A program made the translations under genes and the position numbers. Below, in pieces: positions 33,577-42,752 of a DNA stretch of 64,000 nucleotides. Positions within the stretch are counted from its first letter, which is position 1; each line of letters opens with the position of its first letter. Under the pieces are notes generated by a model. It worked only from the letters and a program-made list of their open reading frames with translations. It was not told the origin of the DNA and made no database searches. Source of the DNA: Psychrobacillus sp048572895 (GTDB lineage Bacteria; Bacillota; Bacilli; Bacillales_A; Planococcaceae); contig NZ_CP183878.1 of NCBI RefSeq assembly GCF_048572895.1, positions 3,968,001 through 4,032,000 of the forward strand. Direction: 5' to 3'.

Positions 33577-34891
33577 ACTTGGCACCTCCTAATAAATCTG
33601 GAGATACTCGTACCCAGCTTCCACTCTCCAAATAATACCAAGAAGGCTCCAGGTTGAATAAGGATTGGTCGTCGACTCGTGATAAATAATATCCTATTAC
33701 AATATCGTCAATAGAACTCGTATTAACATCTGTTGTAGTAGAAAGAAAATCATAGATTGCCTGTCCTGAAGTCATAGCTACTTCCCTTGTTCCTAAGGGA
33801 ATAGCAACATCAAGCGTATAGAAAGGGCGATAGTACCGATACACTCGATCGATTCCCCAATACTGCGATATTTCTGTTAATGTATCCTTACTAAATACCG
33901 GTAAACCCGCAAAATACAACTGATAATTAATTTGACGATTTGCAGTGTTCATTCGAGAATAACGATAATCATCTGTCCAGCCGTTATGCTCATTGACAAA
34001 ATTCAAGCTATTTTGAATGAGATCTACCGGATTCCCTGGATTTTCATTTTCCGAAGCGGGATGCACATAGTTTAAACTTTTATAAGTAAAATTCATATTC
34101 ATTAATGCACTATCATCCGTGAATTGTTGTTCACTCATGCTAACAGGGTTACTTCTCACTAGACTAGGATTGTTGAAAAGTGCATCTTTGAATTTATCTG
34201 TTTCAACCTCTTTAATCGAATAATTATAACTTAAAATATTTTCCGGTACCGATGAAACGTACAATGATAATTTATTGTCTTTAACTATTTCATTATACAC
34301 TTGCATTGTATCTGCCTGCTCTAAAATACGCTCGGCAAACGCTAATTTATCGGCATTTTCTGCAGTTGCTGAATATATCTTCTGCTGTGATGTGCTTACA
34401 AAATACAGAGTCAGACTATCTGGGCTTTCATTGTTCCAGTCTACTATTAACCGATTAACATATACTTCTGGAAAATTTCGATCCGCAAAGTTTAAAATAT
34501 TGCCAAGTATTTCAATAGGGACATCTGCTGTAAAAAAGAAACTAGCACGATTGGGGGCTTTGATAAAATCATTTATTTGATCCGTGGATACTTTATTACT
34601 AGCCAACTCAACCGTTTGAATTTCCCAGGTTTTCATTTTATTTATCACAAAATCTATTGGTCGGTTCGCAAAAGAACCCTTTAGCACATTTTCTTGACTT
34701 ATAATCATACGATAAGGTTTAATAATCTCTTCTAAACTCTTTTTTTCTGCAATAGATATATCTACAATAGCTGCCTCATTTGTTTGAATGACTGGGGTGT
34801 AAGTCCATATAGAAAAAGTTAATGTAAAGCTGAGGAGAATAAGTAAGAGTAAAACAACTGATTTTACTTGCTCAATATATTTCAATCCCAC
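33563..34891 (-). CDS. walH: WalRK regulatory membrane protein YycH (WalH)
   Basis: A 442-residue protein. One membrane helix (about 11-30) is followed by a long extracytoplasmic region of the YycH family, with the conserved end PLGTREVAMTSGQAIYDFL and EPSWYYLESGSWVRV. Its start overlaps the walK end by ten bases and its end overlaps walI, so the block is translationally coupled. It works with WalI to restrain WalK. Identification rests on operon position and length as well as the sequence pattern. Confidence 0.92.
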   Translation of the reverse strand: MGLKYIEQVKSVVLLLLILLSFTLTFSIWTYTPVIQTNEAAIVDISIAEKKSLEEIIKPYRMIISQENVLKGSFANRPIDFVINKMKTWEIQTVELASNKVSTDQINDFIKAPNRASFFFTADVPIEILGNILNFADRNFPEVYVNRLIVDWNNESPDSLTLYFVSTSQQKIYSATAENADKLAFAERILEQADTMQVYNEIVKDNKLSLYVSSVPENILSYNYSIKEVETDKFKDALFNNPSLVRSNPVSMSEQQFTDDSALMNMNFTYKSLNYVHPASENENPGNPVDLIQNSLNFVNEHNGWTDDYRYSRMNTANRQINYQLYFAGLPVFSKDTLTEISQYWGIDRVYRYYRPFYTLDVAIPLGTREVAMTSGQAIYDFLSTTTDVNTSSIDDIVIGYYLSRVDDQSLFNLEPSWYYLESGSWVRVSPDLLGGAKFGLE

Positions 34892-36702
34892 TCACCTTCC
34901 TCATCCGTTAAAATATCCAAAGTGAAAAAAATAGTTGTCCCATGTCCTTCTTCGCTTTCTGCCCATATTCTACCGCCATGGGCTTCAATCATTTCCCGGG
35001 CAATTGCTAAGCCTAGGCCCGTACCTCCCATAGATCTCGCTCTTGCTCTATCTACTCTATAAAAGCGATCAAAGATTCGATCAACATTTTCAGAAGGAAT
35101 TCCCATACCATCATCCGAAATCATTACTTTTAAAATGGAGTCTGCCGCTACTACCCCAAATCGTATATTCCCACCATCCGGTGAATATTTAATCGCATTT
35201 GAAATTATATTATCCATTACCTGTGTTAATTTATCTGTATCGATATCCACATAATAGGCATTATCAGAGAGTCTACGAACAAAGGTAACATTCTCCGATT
35301 TGGAGAGTTCAAACCTATCAATAATTCGGTTGAAGAATTGATTGAAATTAACAATCTCTCGATTCAAATCATAATCTCTGCTATCCATTTTAGATAATTG
35401 GAGTAGGTCATTTACAAGTCGAATCATTCTATGTGTTTCTGTTTGAGTTACCTGTAAAAAAGAGGGAGCAATTTCTTCATCTTTCCAGGCACCATCAGCT
35501 AAAGCCTCCAAATAACTACTCATTGTCGTAAGAGGAGTACGTAATTCATGAGAAACATTCGCTACAAACTCTCTTCTTTCCATATCCACTTTTTCCTGCT
35601 CTGTATTATCATGTAATACTGCTATTAAACCATTAACAAAGCCAGTTTCTTTTTGTATAACTGAAAAATTCGCACGTAAAATAAACGGTCTTTCATTAGA
35701 GCTTAAATCCAAATTAATCGCTTCTTTTAAATGGATTAAGTCCTCAAACGAATGTTCAGGATCTATTCCTAGTACAGATATAATCGGACGATTTAATACC
35801 ATTTCTCTAGGAATACGCAACATTCTAAGTGCTGGATCATTTATCAGGATAACTCTACCTTTACGATCTGTAGCTATTACGCCATCTGTCATATTGGTCA
35901 AAACAGAGGCTAGTTTTCTACGTTCTGCTTCCGTAGTCGATTGCGCTTCTTGCAATCTATTCGTCAGATGATTAAACGTAATTGCTAGCTGCCCAATTTC
36001 ATCACTGCCATATACTCGAACTTTTCTAGAAAAATTACCTTTAGCCATCGCTTGTGCTTGTTTTCTCATATCTGCTATAGGACGGGTAATCGTCTGTGCA
36101 ATTAGAATACCTAGTATGACGGTAATAACTAGCGCAACTGCTGTACCTCCTGCAAGTATTTGATTAATTTCATTCATCTGGCCAAAGATATTTTCAATAT
36201 TAGATTCTATATATAATGTTCCAATTACTTCTCCCTTATAAATAATAGGAGTAGCTAATTTCCATATTCTATTTGTTTCTTCATCAAGCGATATACTGTC
36301 AAAATCATCTGCAGCACTAATGGATTTTCGAACCAAATCATCCATGGATCGTTGACCAACTATCTTCTGATTGTTTGTATCAGAGGTTGCTAAAATTTGA
36401 TATCGTGCATCGATTACACGCACTTCTTTAATGTCATACGAATTAAGACCATACAAAATAGAACGTAAGCTTTGTTCTTTTGTTTGGTCTTCTTCATTCC
36501 GAATTTTTATTAGTTCTTCTCGCGCGCTATATTCCAATATGCTAACGCGGTCACGAATAGATGTTTGAAAATTATCCTTTAATTTTTGCTCTAGCTCACG
36601 AACAAAATACAATCCAATAATTTGCATCGCAATAACGATAAGTAATACATAAATCAGCACAATCTTTACGTGAATTGATTTAAAGTATCCAACTTTTTGC
36701 AT
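34882..36702 (-). CDS. walK: Essential cell-wall sensor histidine kinase WalK
   Basis: A 606-residue kinase. Membrane helices lie at about 13-33 and 183-204 and enclose an extracytoplasmic Cache-like domain. HAMP (about 205-256), PAS (about 262-370), then HisKA with phospho-acceptor His385 in FVANVSHELRTPL follow. The HATPase has N box DNIISNAIKYSPDGG, G1 DDGMGI and G2 GGTGLGLAIA. WalK senses cell-wall state and phosphorylates WalR to adjust autolysin genes. Six bases separate it from walR. The M23 hydrolase upstream is a likely type of target. Confidence 0.96.
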   Translation of the reverse strand: MQKVGYFKSIHVKIVLIYVLLIVIAMQIIGLYFVRELEQKLKDNFQTSIRDRVSILEYSAREELIKIRNEEDQTKEQSLRSILYGLNSYDIKEVRVIDARYQILATSDTNNQKIVGQRSMDDLVRKSISAADDFDSISLDEETNRIWKLATPIIYKGEVIGTLYIESNIENIFGQMNEINQILAGGTAVALVITVILGILIAQTITRPIADMRKQAQAMAKGNFSRKVRVYGSDEIGQLAITFNHLTNRLQEAQSTTEAERRKLASVLTNMTDGVIATDRKGRVILINDPALRMLRIPREMVLNRPIISVLGIDPEHSFEDLIHLKEAINLDLSSNERPFILRANFSVIQKETGFVNGLIAVLHDNTEQEKVDMERREFVANVSHELRTPLTTMSSYLEALADGAWKDEEIAPSFLQVTQTETHRMIRLVNDLLQLSKMDSRDYDLNREIVNFNQFFNRIIDRFELSKSENVTFVRRLSDNAYYVDIDTDKLTQVMDNIISNAIKYSPDGGNIRFGVVAADSILKVMISDDGMGIPSENVDRIFDRFYRVDRARARSMGGTGLGLAIAREMIEAHGGRIWAESEEGHGTTIFFTLDILTDEEGEWD

Positions 36703-36707
36703 TCCTT

Positions 36708-37412
36708 CTACTCCTGTTCAGGACTTCTTAAATAGTAGCCAACGCCTCTTCTAGTTACTATCCAAGTTGGATGACTTGGATTGTCTTCAATTTTTTCTCG
36801 TAAACGCCGAATTGTTACATCCACTGTACGCACATCTCCAAAATAGTCATAACCCCATACTGTTTGTAGTAAATGTTCACGAGTCATTACCTGTCCTATA
36901 TGTTTTGCCAAGTAATGCAATAACTCAAATTCTCGATGTGTAAGCTCAATTGTTTCTTCTCTTTTTAACACAAGATAAGCATCTGGTTGTATAGTTAATG
37001 GACCAATAACAATGTCATTTGTCGTTACTTCTGCATCTTCTTGGATAGTTTGATGTCTACGCATATTTGCTTTTACTCGAGCGATTAATTCTCTTGTACT
37101 AAATGGTTTTGTAACATAATCATCTGCACCAAGCTCTAAACCAAGTACTTTATCTATCTCTGAATCTTTTGCTGTTAGCATAATTATTGGGAAATCGTAT
37201 TTTTTTCGAATTTCTCTACAAACTTCCATTCCATCTTTGTTAGGAAGCATAATATCCAATAACATTAAATCAGGTTGTTCGTCTTCCACCTTCTTTAATG
37301 CTTCATCACCATTATAAGCACAAACTACCTGGTATCCTTCCTTTTTTAAGTTAAACTGAAGTATATCTGCAATTGGCTTCTCGTCATCTACTACTAATAT
37401 TTTTTTACTCAT
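36708..37412 (-). CDS. walR: Essential response regulator WalR (YycF)
   Basis: A 234-residue OmpR-type regulator. Receiver acidic pair DD at 9-10, phospho-acceptor Asp53 (LLDIMLPNKDG), Thr in IMLTAKDSE and Lys in YVTKPF. The DNA-binding winged helix ends DVTIRRLREKIEDN and TRRGVGYYLR. It heads the walRKHIJ operon; its promoter lies in the 170 bases to the right. It controls cell-wall hydrolase genes and, in most relatives, is essential. Confidence 0.97.
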   Translation of the reverse strand: MSKKILVVDDEKPIADILQFNLKKEGYQVVCAYNGDEALKKVEDEQPDLMLLDIMLPNKDGMEVCREIRKKYDFPIIMLTAKDSEIDKVLGLELGADDYVTKPFSTRELIARVKANMRRHQTIQEDAEVTTNDIVIGPLTIQPDAYLVLKREETIELTHREFELLHYLAKHIGQVMTREHLLQTVWGYDYFGDVRTVDVTIRRLREKIEDNPSHPTWIVTRRGVGYYLRSPEQE

Positions 37413-37582
37413 ATTCTAATCCCCCTAGTTCTAGTATTCTATATTTAACTCAATTGAATTATTTTTCACAATAATAATATTAACTTTAACATTGTTTCAG
37501 TCTTCCTGCATCTCTAAAGAAGTAGTGATCCTATAATTCGACCCATTTTGTCGAATTATTTCCCAGGAAATCTTATATAAAA

Positions 37583-37608
37583 AAGACAGTCCATATAGCG
37601 ACTGTCTT
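37583..37608 (-). terminator. Terminator after the M23 hydrolase gene
   Basis: AAGACAGTC (37583-37591) pairs with GACTGTCTT (37600-37608); on the minus strand TTTTTT follows directly. Confidence 0.8.
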
Positions 37609-37620
37609 ATATATATATTA

Positions 37621-39096
37621 TTAGTTTAATACAGTTAAAGGATTAATAGTTACTCCATTTTTCTCCACTTCAAAATGTAGATGGGTTCCTGTTGAGCGCC
37701 CAGTACTTCCCATTACACCAATTTTAGTGCCTGTTGGAACTACTTGCCCTATTTCTGCTGTAATCGAAGAAAGATGTGCATACGTTGTTTTATATCCATT
37801 TTGATGATCGATGATTACACGGTTGCCGTATGTTCCATCCCAACCAGCTGCAACTACTATACCATTATCTGCTGCTTTTATCGTAAAGCCACTTGGTCGT
37901 GCAATATCAATACCTTCATGTTGACGTCCCCAACGATATCCCATTTTACTAGAAATATATCCGTCTTCAGCTGGCCATGCAAATACTCCCGAGCCGCGTG
38001 AAGGGATTACTTTCGTTCCTTTTAATACAATATGGTCTTTTGGTTCTACAAGTATTGTTTCTTCTATTGCAGATAGACCAACTTGTACTCCATTCTCTTT
38101 GCGAATTAAGTAAGTTGCCATTTTTTGACCATCTGAACCTTCTTGTATTACCTTCGTATCGCCTTTATACATATCTTCTGTTTCTTTTACTGTTTTCGTA
38201 TGTATGATAGATTCTTTTGCTTTTTTCTCATACTGTACTTCTATATTAATAAGTGGTTTTAGGACTGTTATATTTAACTCTTGGCCTATTTGTAATACGG
38301 TAGTATCCGTTACACCAGGATTAAGTGCCATTAGTTCAGCAGATGTTAGATTATGCTTATTAGCAATAGTCCCTAAAACATCTCCTTCTGCTACTGTATA
38401 TAACTCTTTTTCTAATGTACCTTCTAATAGTAGCTTCACAGCATCATCTGATGAAACAATTTGACTAGGATCGGTTTCTACTGTAACTCCTGATACTTTT
38501 TCTTTTAAAATTAAATTAGCAATACGAGTTTCATTTTCCTTTAGTTCGGGTAAAGATTCACTAGTATTATTTCTAGCTTCCAGTGTGCTCAATTCCTCTT
38601 CAGAAACAAAATGTAATTTTAGTTTTCTCAGAGCTTCATCATAAGCATCTAAATCTTTGACGTAGACTGCCATCTCATCATTGACCGATAATGCAAATGC
38701 TTTTGTTTCTACTTGTATTAAGCCATCCAGCTTTTGAAGAGTAGTCTCATCGTTTGTATTGGGAGTAAATACTTGTTCTGGTACTACCGACAAATTAGAT
38801 CCAGCGGTTAAAGTCATATTTTTAAACTGGGAGCTAGATTCTTCGACTTTTCTATCAAGCATTGATTGTATTTTGGTTTGATCCGAAATAGTCCCTACAT
38901 ATTGACCATCCGTATATATATGGTATATTTCTTTTAGTGTATTGCTTTCACTTTCTTTTGCAAAAGCCATATTAAACGAAATACTTGAGATAAGTAAAAC
39001 TGATACGGCTGCTTTTTTCACCATATTTGACTTTCCGTTTGAAAGAACATTTAGTTTTGATACCTTTTGTTCCTCATTCTTACTTTTCAAAAACAT
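37621..39096 (-). CDS. Secreted LysM-G5-M23 family cell-wall endopeptidase
   Basis: A 491-residue protein. A long basic N-region precedes a signal-peptide core (AAVSVLLISSISFNMAFA, about 28-45). A mixed region follows, then a LysM domain (about 235-280, with LYTVAEGDVLGTIANKHNL), a G5 domain (about 285-360) and a C-terminal M23 peptidase. Peptidase metal ligands are seen in RQHEGIDIA and GTHLHFEV. Similar LysM/G5/M23 proteins lie beside walRK in many Bacillales. The product probably cuts peptide cross-links of peptidoglycan. Its place next to WalRK, which controls such enzymes, suggests control by that system. Confidence 0.88.
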   Translation of the reverse strand: MFLKSKNEEQKVSKLNVLSNGKSNMVKKAAVSVLLISSISFNMAFAKESESNTLKEIYHIYTDGQYVGTISDQTKIQSMLDRKVEESSSQFKNMTLTAGSNLSVVPEQVFTPNTNDETTLQKLDGLIQVETKAFALSVNDEMAVYVKDLDAYDEALRKLKLHFVSEEELSTLEARNNTSESLPELKENETRIANLILKEKVSGVTVETDPSQIVSSDDAVKLLLEGTLEKELYTVAEGDVLGTIANKHNLTSAELMALNPGVTDTTVLQIGQELNITVLKPLINIEVQYEKKAKESIIHTKTVKETEDMYKGDTKVIQEGSDGQKMATYLIRKENGVQVGLSAIEETILVEPKDHIVLKGTKVIPSRGSGVFAWPAEDGYISSKMGYRWGRQHEGIDIARPSGFTIKAADNGIVVAAGWDGTYGNRVIIDHQNGYKTTYAHLSSITAEIGQVVPTGTKIGVMGSTGRSTGTHLHFEVEKNGVTINPLTVLN

Positions 39097-39397
39097 GATA
39101 AAGCCCCTTCCAAACTATATATAAAATCTTCTATCATTTCACGCTTCTCTAATTTAACATATTTGAAATGAAGATGTGTAGCTTTATAGATGGTTGTAAA
39201 GAAACTGTAGTATTAGTTCCATATATTACATCATTTTTACATTTTTTATCAGTTATTAGTTCTTTGCGCCTAACACTTTGACTTTTATAGATTAGTTTTC
39301 TCCAAATTATTCATATTTTATACATAAAGCAATATAAATCTTTGTTATATTTGTCATAATAGAAGATTCACATAACGAAACTTTTACATTAACAGAC
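39097..39397. other. Upstream region of the M23 hydrolase gene
   Basis: About 300 bases without a gene, AT-rich. It should hold the leftward promoter. I looked for the WalR pattern (two TGTWAH hexamers five bases apart): hexamer-like TGTAAA/TGTTAA words occur on the minus strand, but no convincing tandem pair could be fixed. Confidence 0.35.
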
Positions 39398-39437
39398 AAA
39401 AAACCGTCAAAAAGCATATGCTTTTTGACGGTTTTTT
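39398..39437 (-). terminator. Near-perfect 40-base palindromic terminator of purA
   Basis: Arms at 39398-39417 and 39418-39437 are fully complementary (AAAAAACCGTCAAAAAGCAT and its complement). It ends six bases before the purA stop on the left side and has long A and T tracts. Confidence 0.9.
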
Positions 39438-39443
39438 CATTTA

Positions 39444-40730
39444 TTATTTCCAAACACTTGTGATGATATTTGTTTGGGTACGATCTGGTCCAACTGAGAA
39501 AATGGAAATTTGTACACCTGTAAGTTGAGAAATACGCTCTAAGTAGTGACGAGCCGTCTCAGGGAGTTCATCAAGAGATTTACATTTAGTAATATCTTCA
39601 CTCCAACCAGGCATTTCCTCATAAACTGGTTCACATTCACCTAAAATACGAAGGTTAGCTGGATATTCCGTAATTAATTCACCTTTATACTTATAAGCAG
39701 TACATAATTTAACTGTATCTAATCCAGTCAATACATCAATAGAGTTAACCGTTAAATCAGTTAAACCACTTACACGACGAGCATGTCTAATTACTACTGT
39801 ATCAAACCAACCAATACGACGCGGTCTACCTGTAGTTGTCCCATATTCTTTCCCAACTTCACGGATTTGATTTCCTATTTCATCAAATAGCTCGGTTGGG
39901 AAAGGACCATCACCTACACGTGATGTATATGCCTTACAAACTCCTACTACATGGTTAATCTTTGTTGGTCCAACTCCAGCACCAATTGTTACCCCACCGG
40001 CTACTGGATTTGAAGAAGTTACAAATGGATAAGTACCTTGATCGATATCCAACATAACTCCTTGTGCTCCTTCAAATAATACACGACGGCCATCATCTAA
40101 TGCATCATTTAATACTTTTGAAGTATCCGTAACATATTTCGCAATCTCTTGCCCGTAGCCATAGAATTCTTCTAGAATTTCTTCTGAAGTAAATCCTTCT
40201 GTTTCGTAAAACTTCTCAAACATTCTATTCTTTTCTTGTAAGTTCAGTTCTAATTTTTCCTTAAATACTTCATAGTCCAGAAGATCAGCAATACGAATCC
40301 CAACACGTGCGGCTTTGTCCATATAAGCTGGTCCAATCCCTTTACCTGTCGTACCTATTTTATTTGCTCCTCTGCGAGCTTCTTCTACTTCGTCTTGTTT
40401 TAAGTGGTAAGGAAGAATAACATGTGCACGATTAGAAATACGTAAATTTTCGGTTGTTACCCCGCGGTCATGCAATCCTTTTAGCTCTTTCACAAGCGCT
40501 CTTGGATCCACTACCATTCCGTTTCCTATAACAGAAATTTTATCTTTATAGAAAATCCCAGAAGGAATTAAGTGAAGCTTGTATGTTTCTCCTCCGAAAA
40601 TAATTGTATGACCTGCATTATTACCGCCTTGGTAACGTGCAATTACTTCTGAGTTTTCGGATAGAAAGTCTGTGATTTTTCCTTTACCTTCGTCTCCCCA
40701 TTGTGTTCCAACTACTACTACTGATGGCAT
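39444..40730 (-). CDS. purA: Adenylosuccinate synthetase
   Basis: A 428-residue enzyme of AMP synthesis: IMP + aspartate + GTP to adenylosuccinate. The N-terminal loop GTQWGDEGKGKITD binds GTP, NNAGHTI contacts substrate, and GIGPAYMDKAARVGIR and EGAQGVMLDIDQGTYPFVT are family signatures. Length is standard. It is flanked by terminators on both sides, so it is monocistronic; PurR control is usual in Bacilli, but no PurBox was identified here. Confidence 0.97.
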   Translation of the reverse strand: MPSVVVVGTQWGDEGKGKITDFLSENSEVIARYQGGNNAGHTIIFGGETYKLHLIPSGIFYKDKISVIGNGMVVDPRALVKELKGLHDRGVTTENLRISNRAHVILPYHLKQDEVEEARRGANKIGTTGKGIGPAYMDKAARVGIRIADLLDYEVFKEKLELNLQEKNRMFEKFYETEGFTSEEILEEFYGYGQEIAKYVTDTSKVLNDALDDGRRVLFEGAQGVMLDIDQGTYPFVTSSNPVAGGVTIGAGVGPTKINHVVGVCKAYTSRVGDGPFPTELFDEIGNQIREVGKEYGTTTGRPRRIGWFDTVVIRHARRVSGLTDLTVNSIDVLTGLDTVKLCTAYKYKGELITEYPANLRILGECEPVYEEMPGWSEDITKCKSLDELPETARHYLERISQLTGVQISIFSVGPDRTQTNIITSVWK

Positions 40731-40823
40731 TTGCCAGCACCTCCGTCAGACATTTCATATGTCCTGATTCAAACAGTGTTATTGTACCAATCTAAATACA
40801 CTTAGTCAACCGATTTAATGTAA

Positions 40824-40868
40824 AAACACGAACGCAAAATGTATATATTACATTTATCGTTCGTGTTT
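40824..40868 (-). terminator. Terminator after dnaB
   Basis: AAACACGAACG (40824-40834) pairs with CGTTCGTGTTT (40858-40868), with a second inner stem AAATG/CATTT. It closes the yybS-gdpP-rplI-dnaB transcript. Confidence 0.75.
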
Positions 40869-40934
40869 CCTTTGACATAAAATCTTTTATTAACTAATAA
40901 AACGATTGTCAAAAAAAATACATAGACGCAACAC

Positions 40935-42290
40935 TTACGCTGGTGGTGCTTGGTGTTGACTCCAATCGATGTTAACGAATTTGTTAAACTCTTTCACGAA
41001 CGCAAGTGTAACAGTTCCAGTTGGACCATTACGTTGTTTAGCAATAATAATTTCAATCATGTTCTGATTTTCTGTTTCTTTGTCGTAGTAATCTTCACGG
41101 TACAGGAAGGATACGATATCCGCATCCTGCTCAATAGATCCAGATTCACGTAAATCAGACATCATCGGTCGCTTATCTTGACGCTGCTCAACTCCTCGAG
41201 ATAACTGTGACAGGGCTATTACAGGAACTTGCAATTCACGAGCTAAACCTTTTAATGACCGAGAAATTTCCGAAACCTCTTGTTGACGGTTAGCTTGGCT
41301 TCCTCCGCTACCTTGGATTAGCTGTAAATAATCAATCATAATCATTCCAAGACCATGCTCTTGTTTCAATCGACGACATTTAGCACGGATTTCATTTACC
41401 CGAATACCAGGAGTATCATCAATATAAATACCTGCATTCGAAAGACTTCCCATGGCCATTGTAAGCTTGCGCCAATCTTCGGTTGTCAGTGCCCCTGTAC
41501 GAAGTACCTGAGCGTCAATATTCCCCTCCGCACAAAGCATACGCATAACTAGCTGTTCGGCACCCATCTCTAAACTAAAGATTGCTACATTTTCATCTGT
41601 TTTAGTCGCTACATTTTGCGCAACATTTAGAGCAAATGCCGTTTTCCCTACAGATGGGCGGGCGGCTACAATTATCAAATCATTTCTTTGGAAACCAGCT
41701 GTAATTCTATCTAAATCTCTAAACCCTGTCGGTATACCTGTAACATCGCCTTTTCGTGTATGAAGTTTTTCTATATTATCGTATGTTCCCACCAAAACGT
41801 CTTTAATATGCTCGAAATCACCAGCATTTTTTCTGCTTGCTACTTCCATCATTTTTCGTTCGGCTTCTGCTAATAATGCTTCTACTTCATCTTCCCTAGT
41901 AAAACCATCTTCTACTATGGTAGTAGCTACACGTATTAAACGACGTAAAATAGATTTTTCTTCTACAATTTTGGCATAGTAAGCTATATTAGCCGCGGTT
42001 GGAACCGCATTAGCAATTTCACTAATATACGAAATTCCACCTACATCTTCTAACTCTTTCTTCGCAGAAAGTTCTTCCGTTACGGTTACAACATCGATTG
42101 CCTTACCTTTATCACTTAGATGAAGCATCGTCTGGAATATCTTTTGATGTGCTACACGATAAAAGTCTTCAGCTAGCAAGATTTCTCCAGCGGTAATTAA
42201 TGCCTGTGGTTCTAAAAATATGGCCCCAATGACAGATTGTTCGGCTTCTTGGTTATGCGGCGGTACACGGTCCATCATTGGATCGCTCAT
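40935..42290 (-). CDS. dnaB: Replicative DNA helicase DnaB (DnaC in B. subtilis)
   Basis: A 451-residue hexameric 5'-3' helicase. An N-terminal primase-interacting domain (from PPHNQEAEQSVIGAIF) and linker lead to the RecA-like core with Walker A AARPSVGKTAFAL, Walker B MIMIDYLQL and the arginine-finger region FLYREDYYD. The C-terminal end AFVKEFNKFVNID is typical. It is loaded at the origin by DnaA, DnaB/DnaD and DnaI homologues. It follows rplI by 12 bases. Confidence 0.97.
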   Translation of the reverse strand: MSDPMMDRVPPHNQEAEQSVIGAIFLEPQALITAGEILLAEDFYRVAHQKIFQTMLHLSDKGKAIDVVTVTEELSAKKELEDVGGISYISEIANAVPTAANIAYYAKIVEEKSILRRLIRVATTIVEDGFTREDEVEALLAEAERKMMEVASRKNAGDFEHIKDVLVGTYDNIEKLHTRKGDVTGIPTGFRDLDRITAGFQRNDLIIVAARPSVGKTAFALNVAQNVATKTDENVAIFSLEMGAEQLVMRMLCAEGNIDAQVLRTGALTTEDWRKLTMAMGSLSNAGIYIDDTPGIRVNEIRAKCRRLKQEHGLGMIMIDYLQLIQGSGGSQANRQQEVSEISRSLKGLARELQVPVIALSQLSRGVEQRQDKRPMMSDLRESGSIEQDADIVSFLYREDYYDKETENQNMIEIIIAKQRNGPTGTVTLAFVKEFNKFVNIDWSQHQAPPA

Positions 42291-42302
42291 TGACCTCTCT
42301 CC

Positions 42303-42752
42303 TTACGATTCTTCTGCTACGAGTACTTTTAATGTCGCCACGACTTCATGATGAAGTTTCACAGGTACATTTGTATATCCTAAAGCTCTAATTGCGTCAT
42401 CTAATTCCATTTTGCGTTTATCTAATTTAATACCATGTGATTTTTCTAATTGAGAGGCAATTTGTTTCGTTGTAATGGAACCGAAAAGTCGACCGTCATT
42501 TCCAGACTTTGCTTTTAACTCCACTGTTAATTGCTCTAATGTTTCTTTTAACTTTTGTGCTTCTGCTAGCTCTTGGGCTGCTTCTTTTTCGGATTTTTTC
42601 TTTTGTCCTTCAAGAGCACTTAATGCAGCGGCATTTACTTCTGTTGCTAATTTATTTTTAAGTAAAAAGTTATGAGCATAACCATCCGCAACATTTTTGA
42701 CCTCGCCTTTTTTCCCTTTACCTTTTACGTCTTTTAAGAATACTACTTTCAT
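42303..42752 (-). CDS. rplI: 50S ribosomal protein L9
   Basis: A 149-residue L9. The N-terminal domain MKVVFLKDVKGKGKKGEVK binds 23S rRNA, a long charged helix connects it, and the C-terminal domain ends HHEVVATLKVLV. Its ATG overlaps the gdpP stop as ATGA, giving coupled translation. The order gdpP-rplI-dnaB is fixed in Bacillales. Confidence 0.97.
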   Translation of the reverse strand: MKVVFLKDVKGKGKKGEVKNVADGYAHNFLLKNKLATEVNAAALSALEGQKKKSEKEAAQELAEAQKLKETLEQLTVELKAKSGNDGRLFGSITTKQIASQLEKSHGIKLDKRKMELDDAIRALGYTNVPVKLHHEVVATLKVLVAEES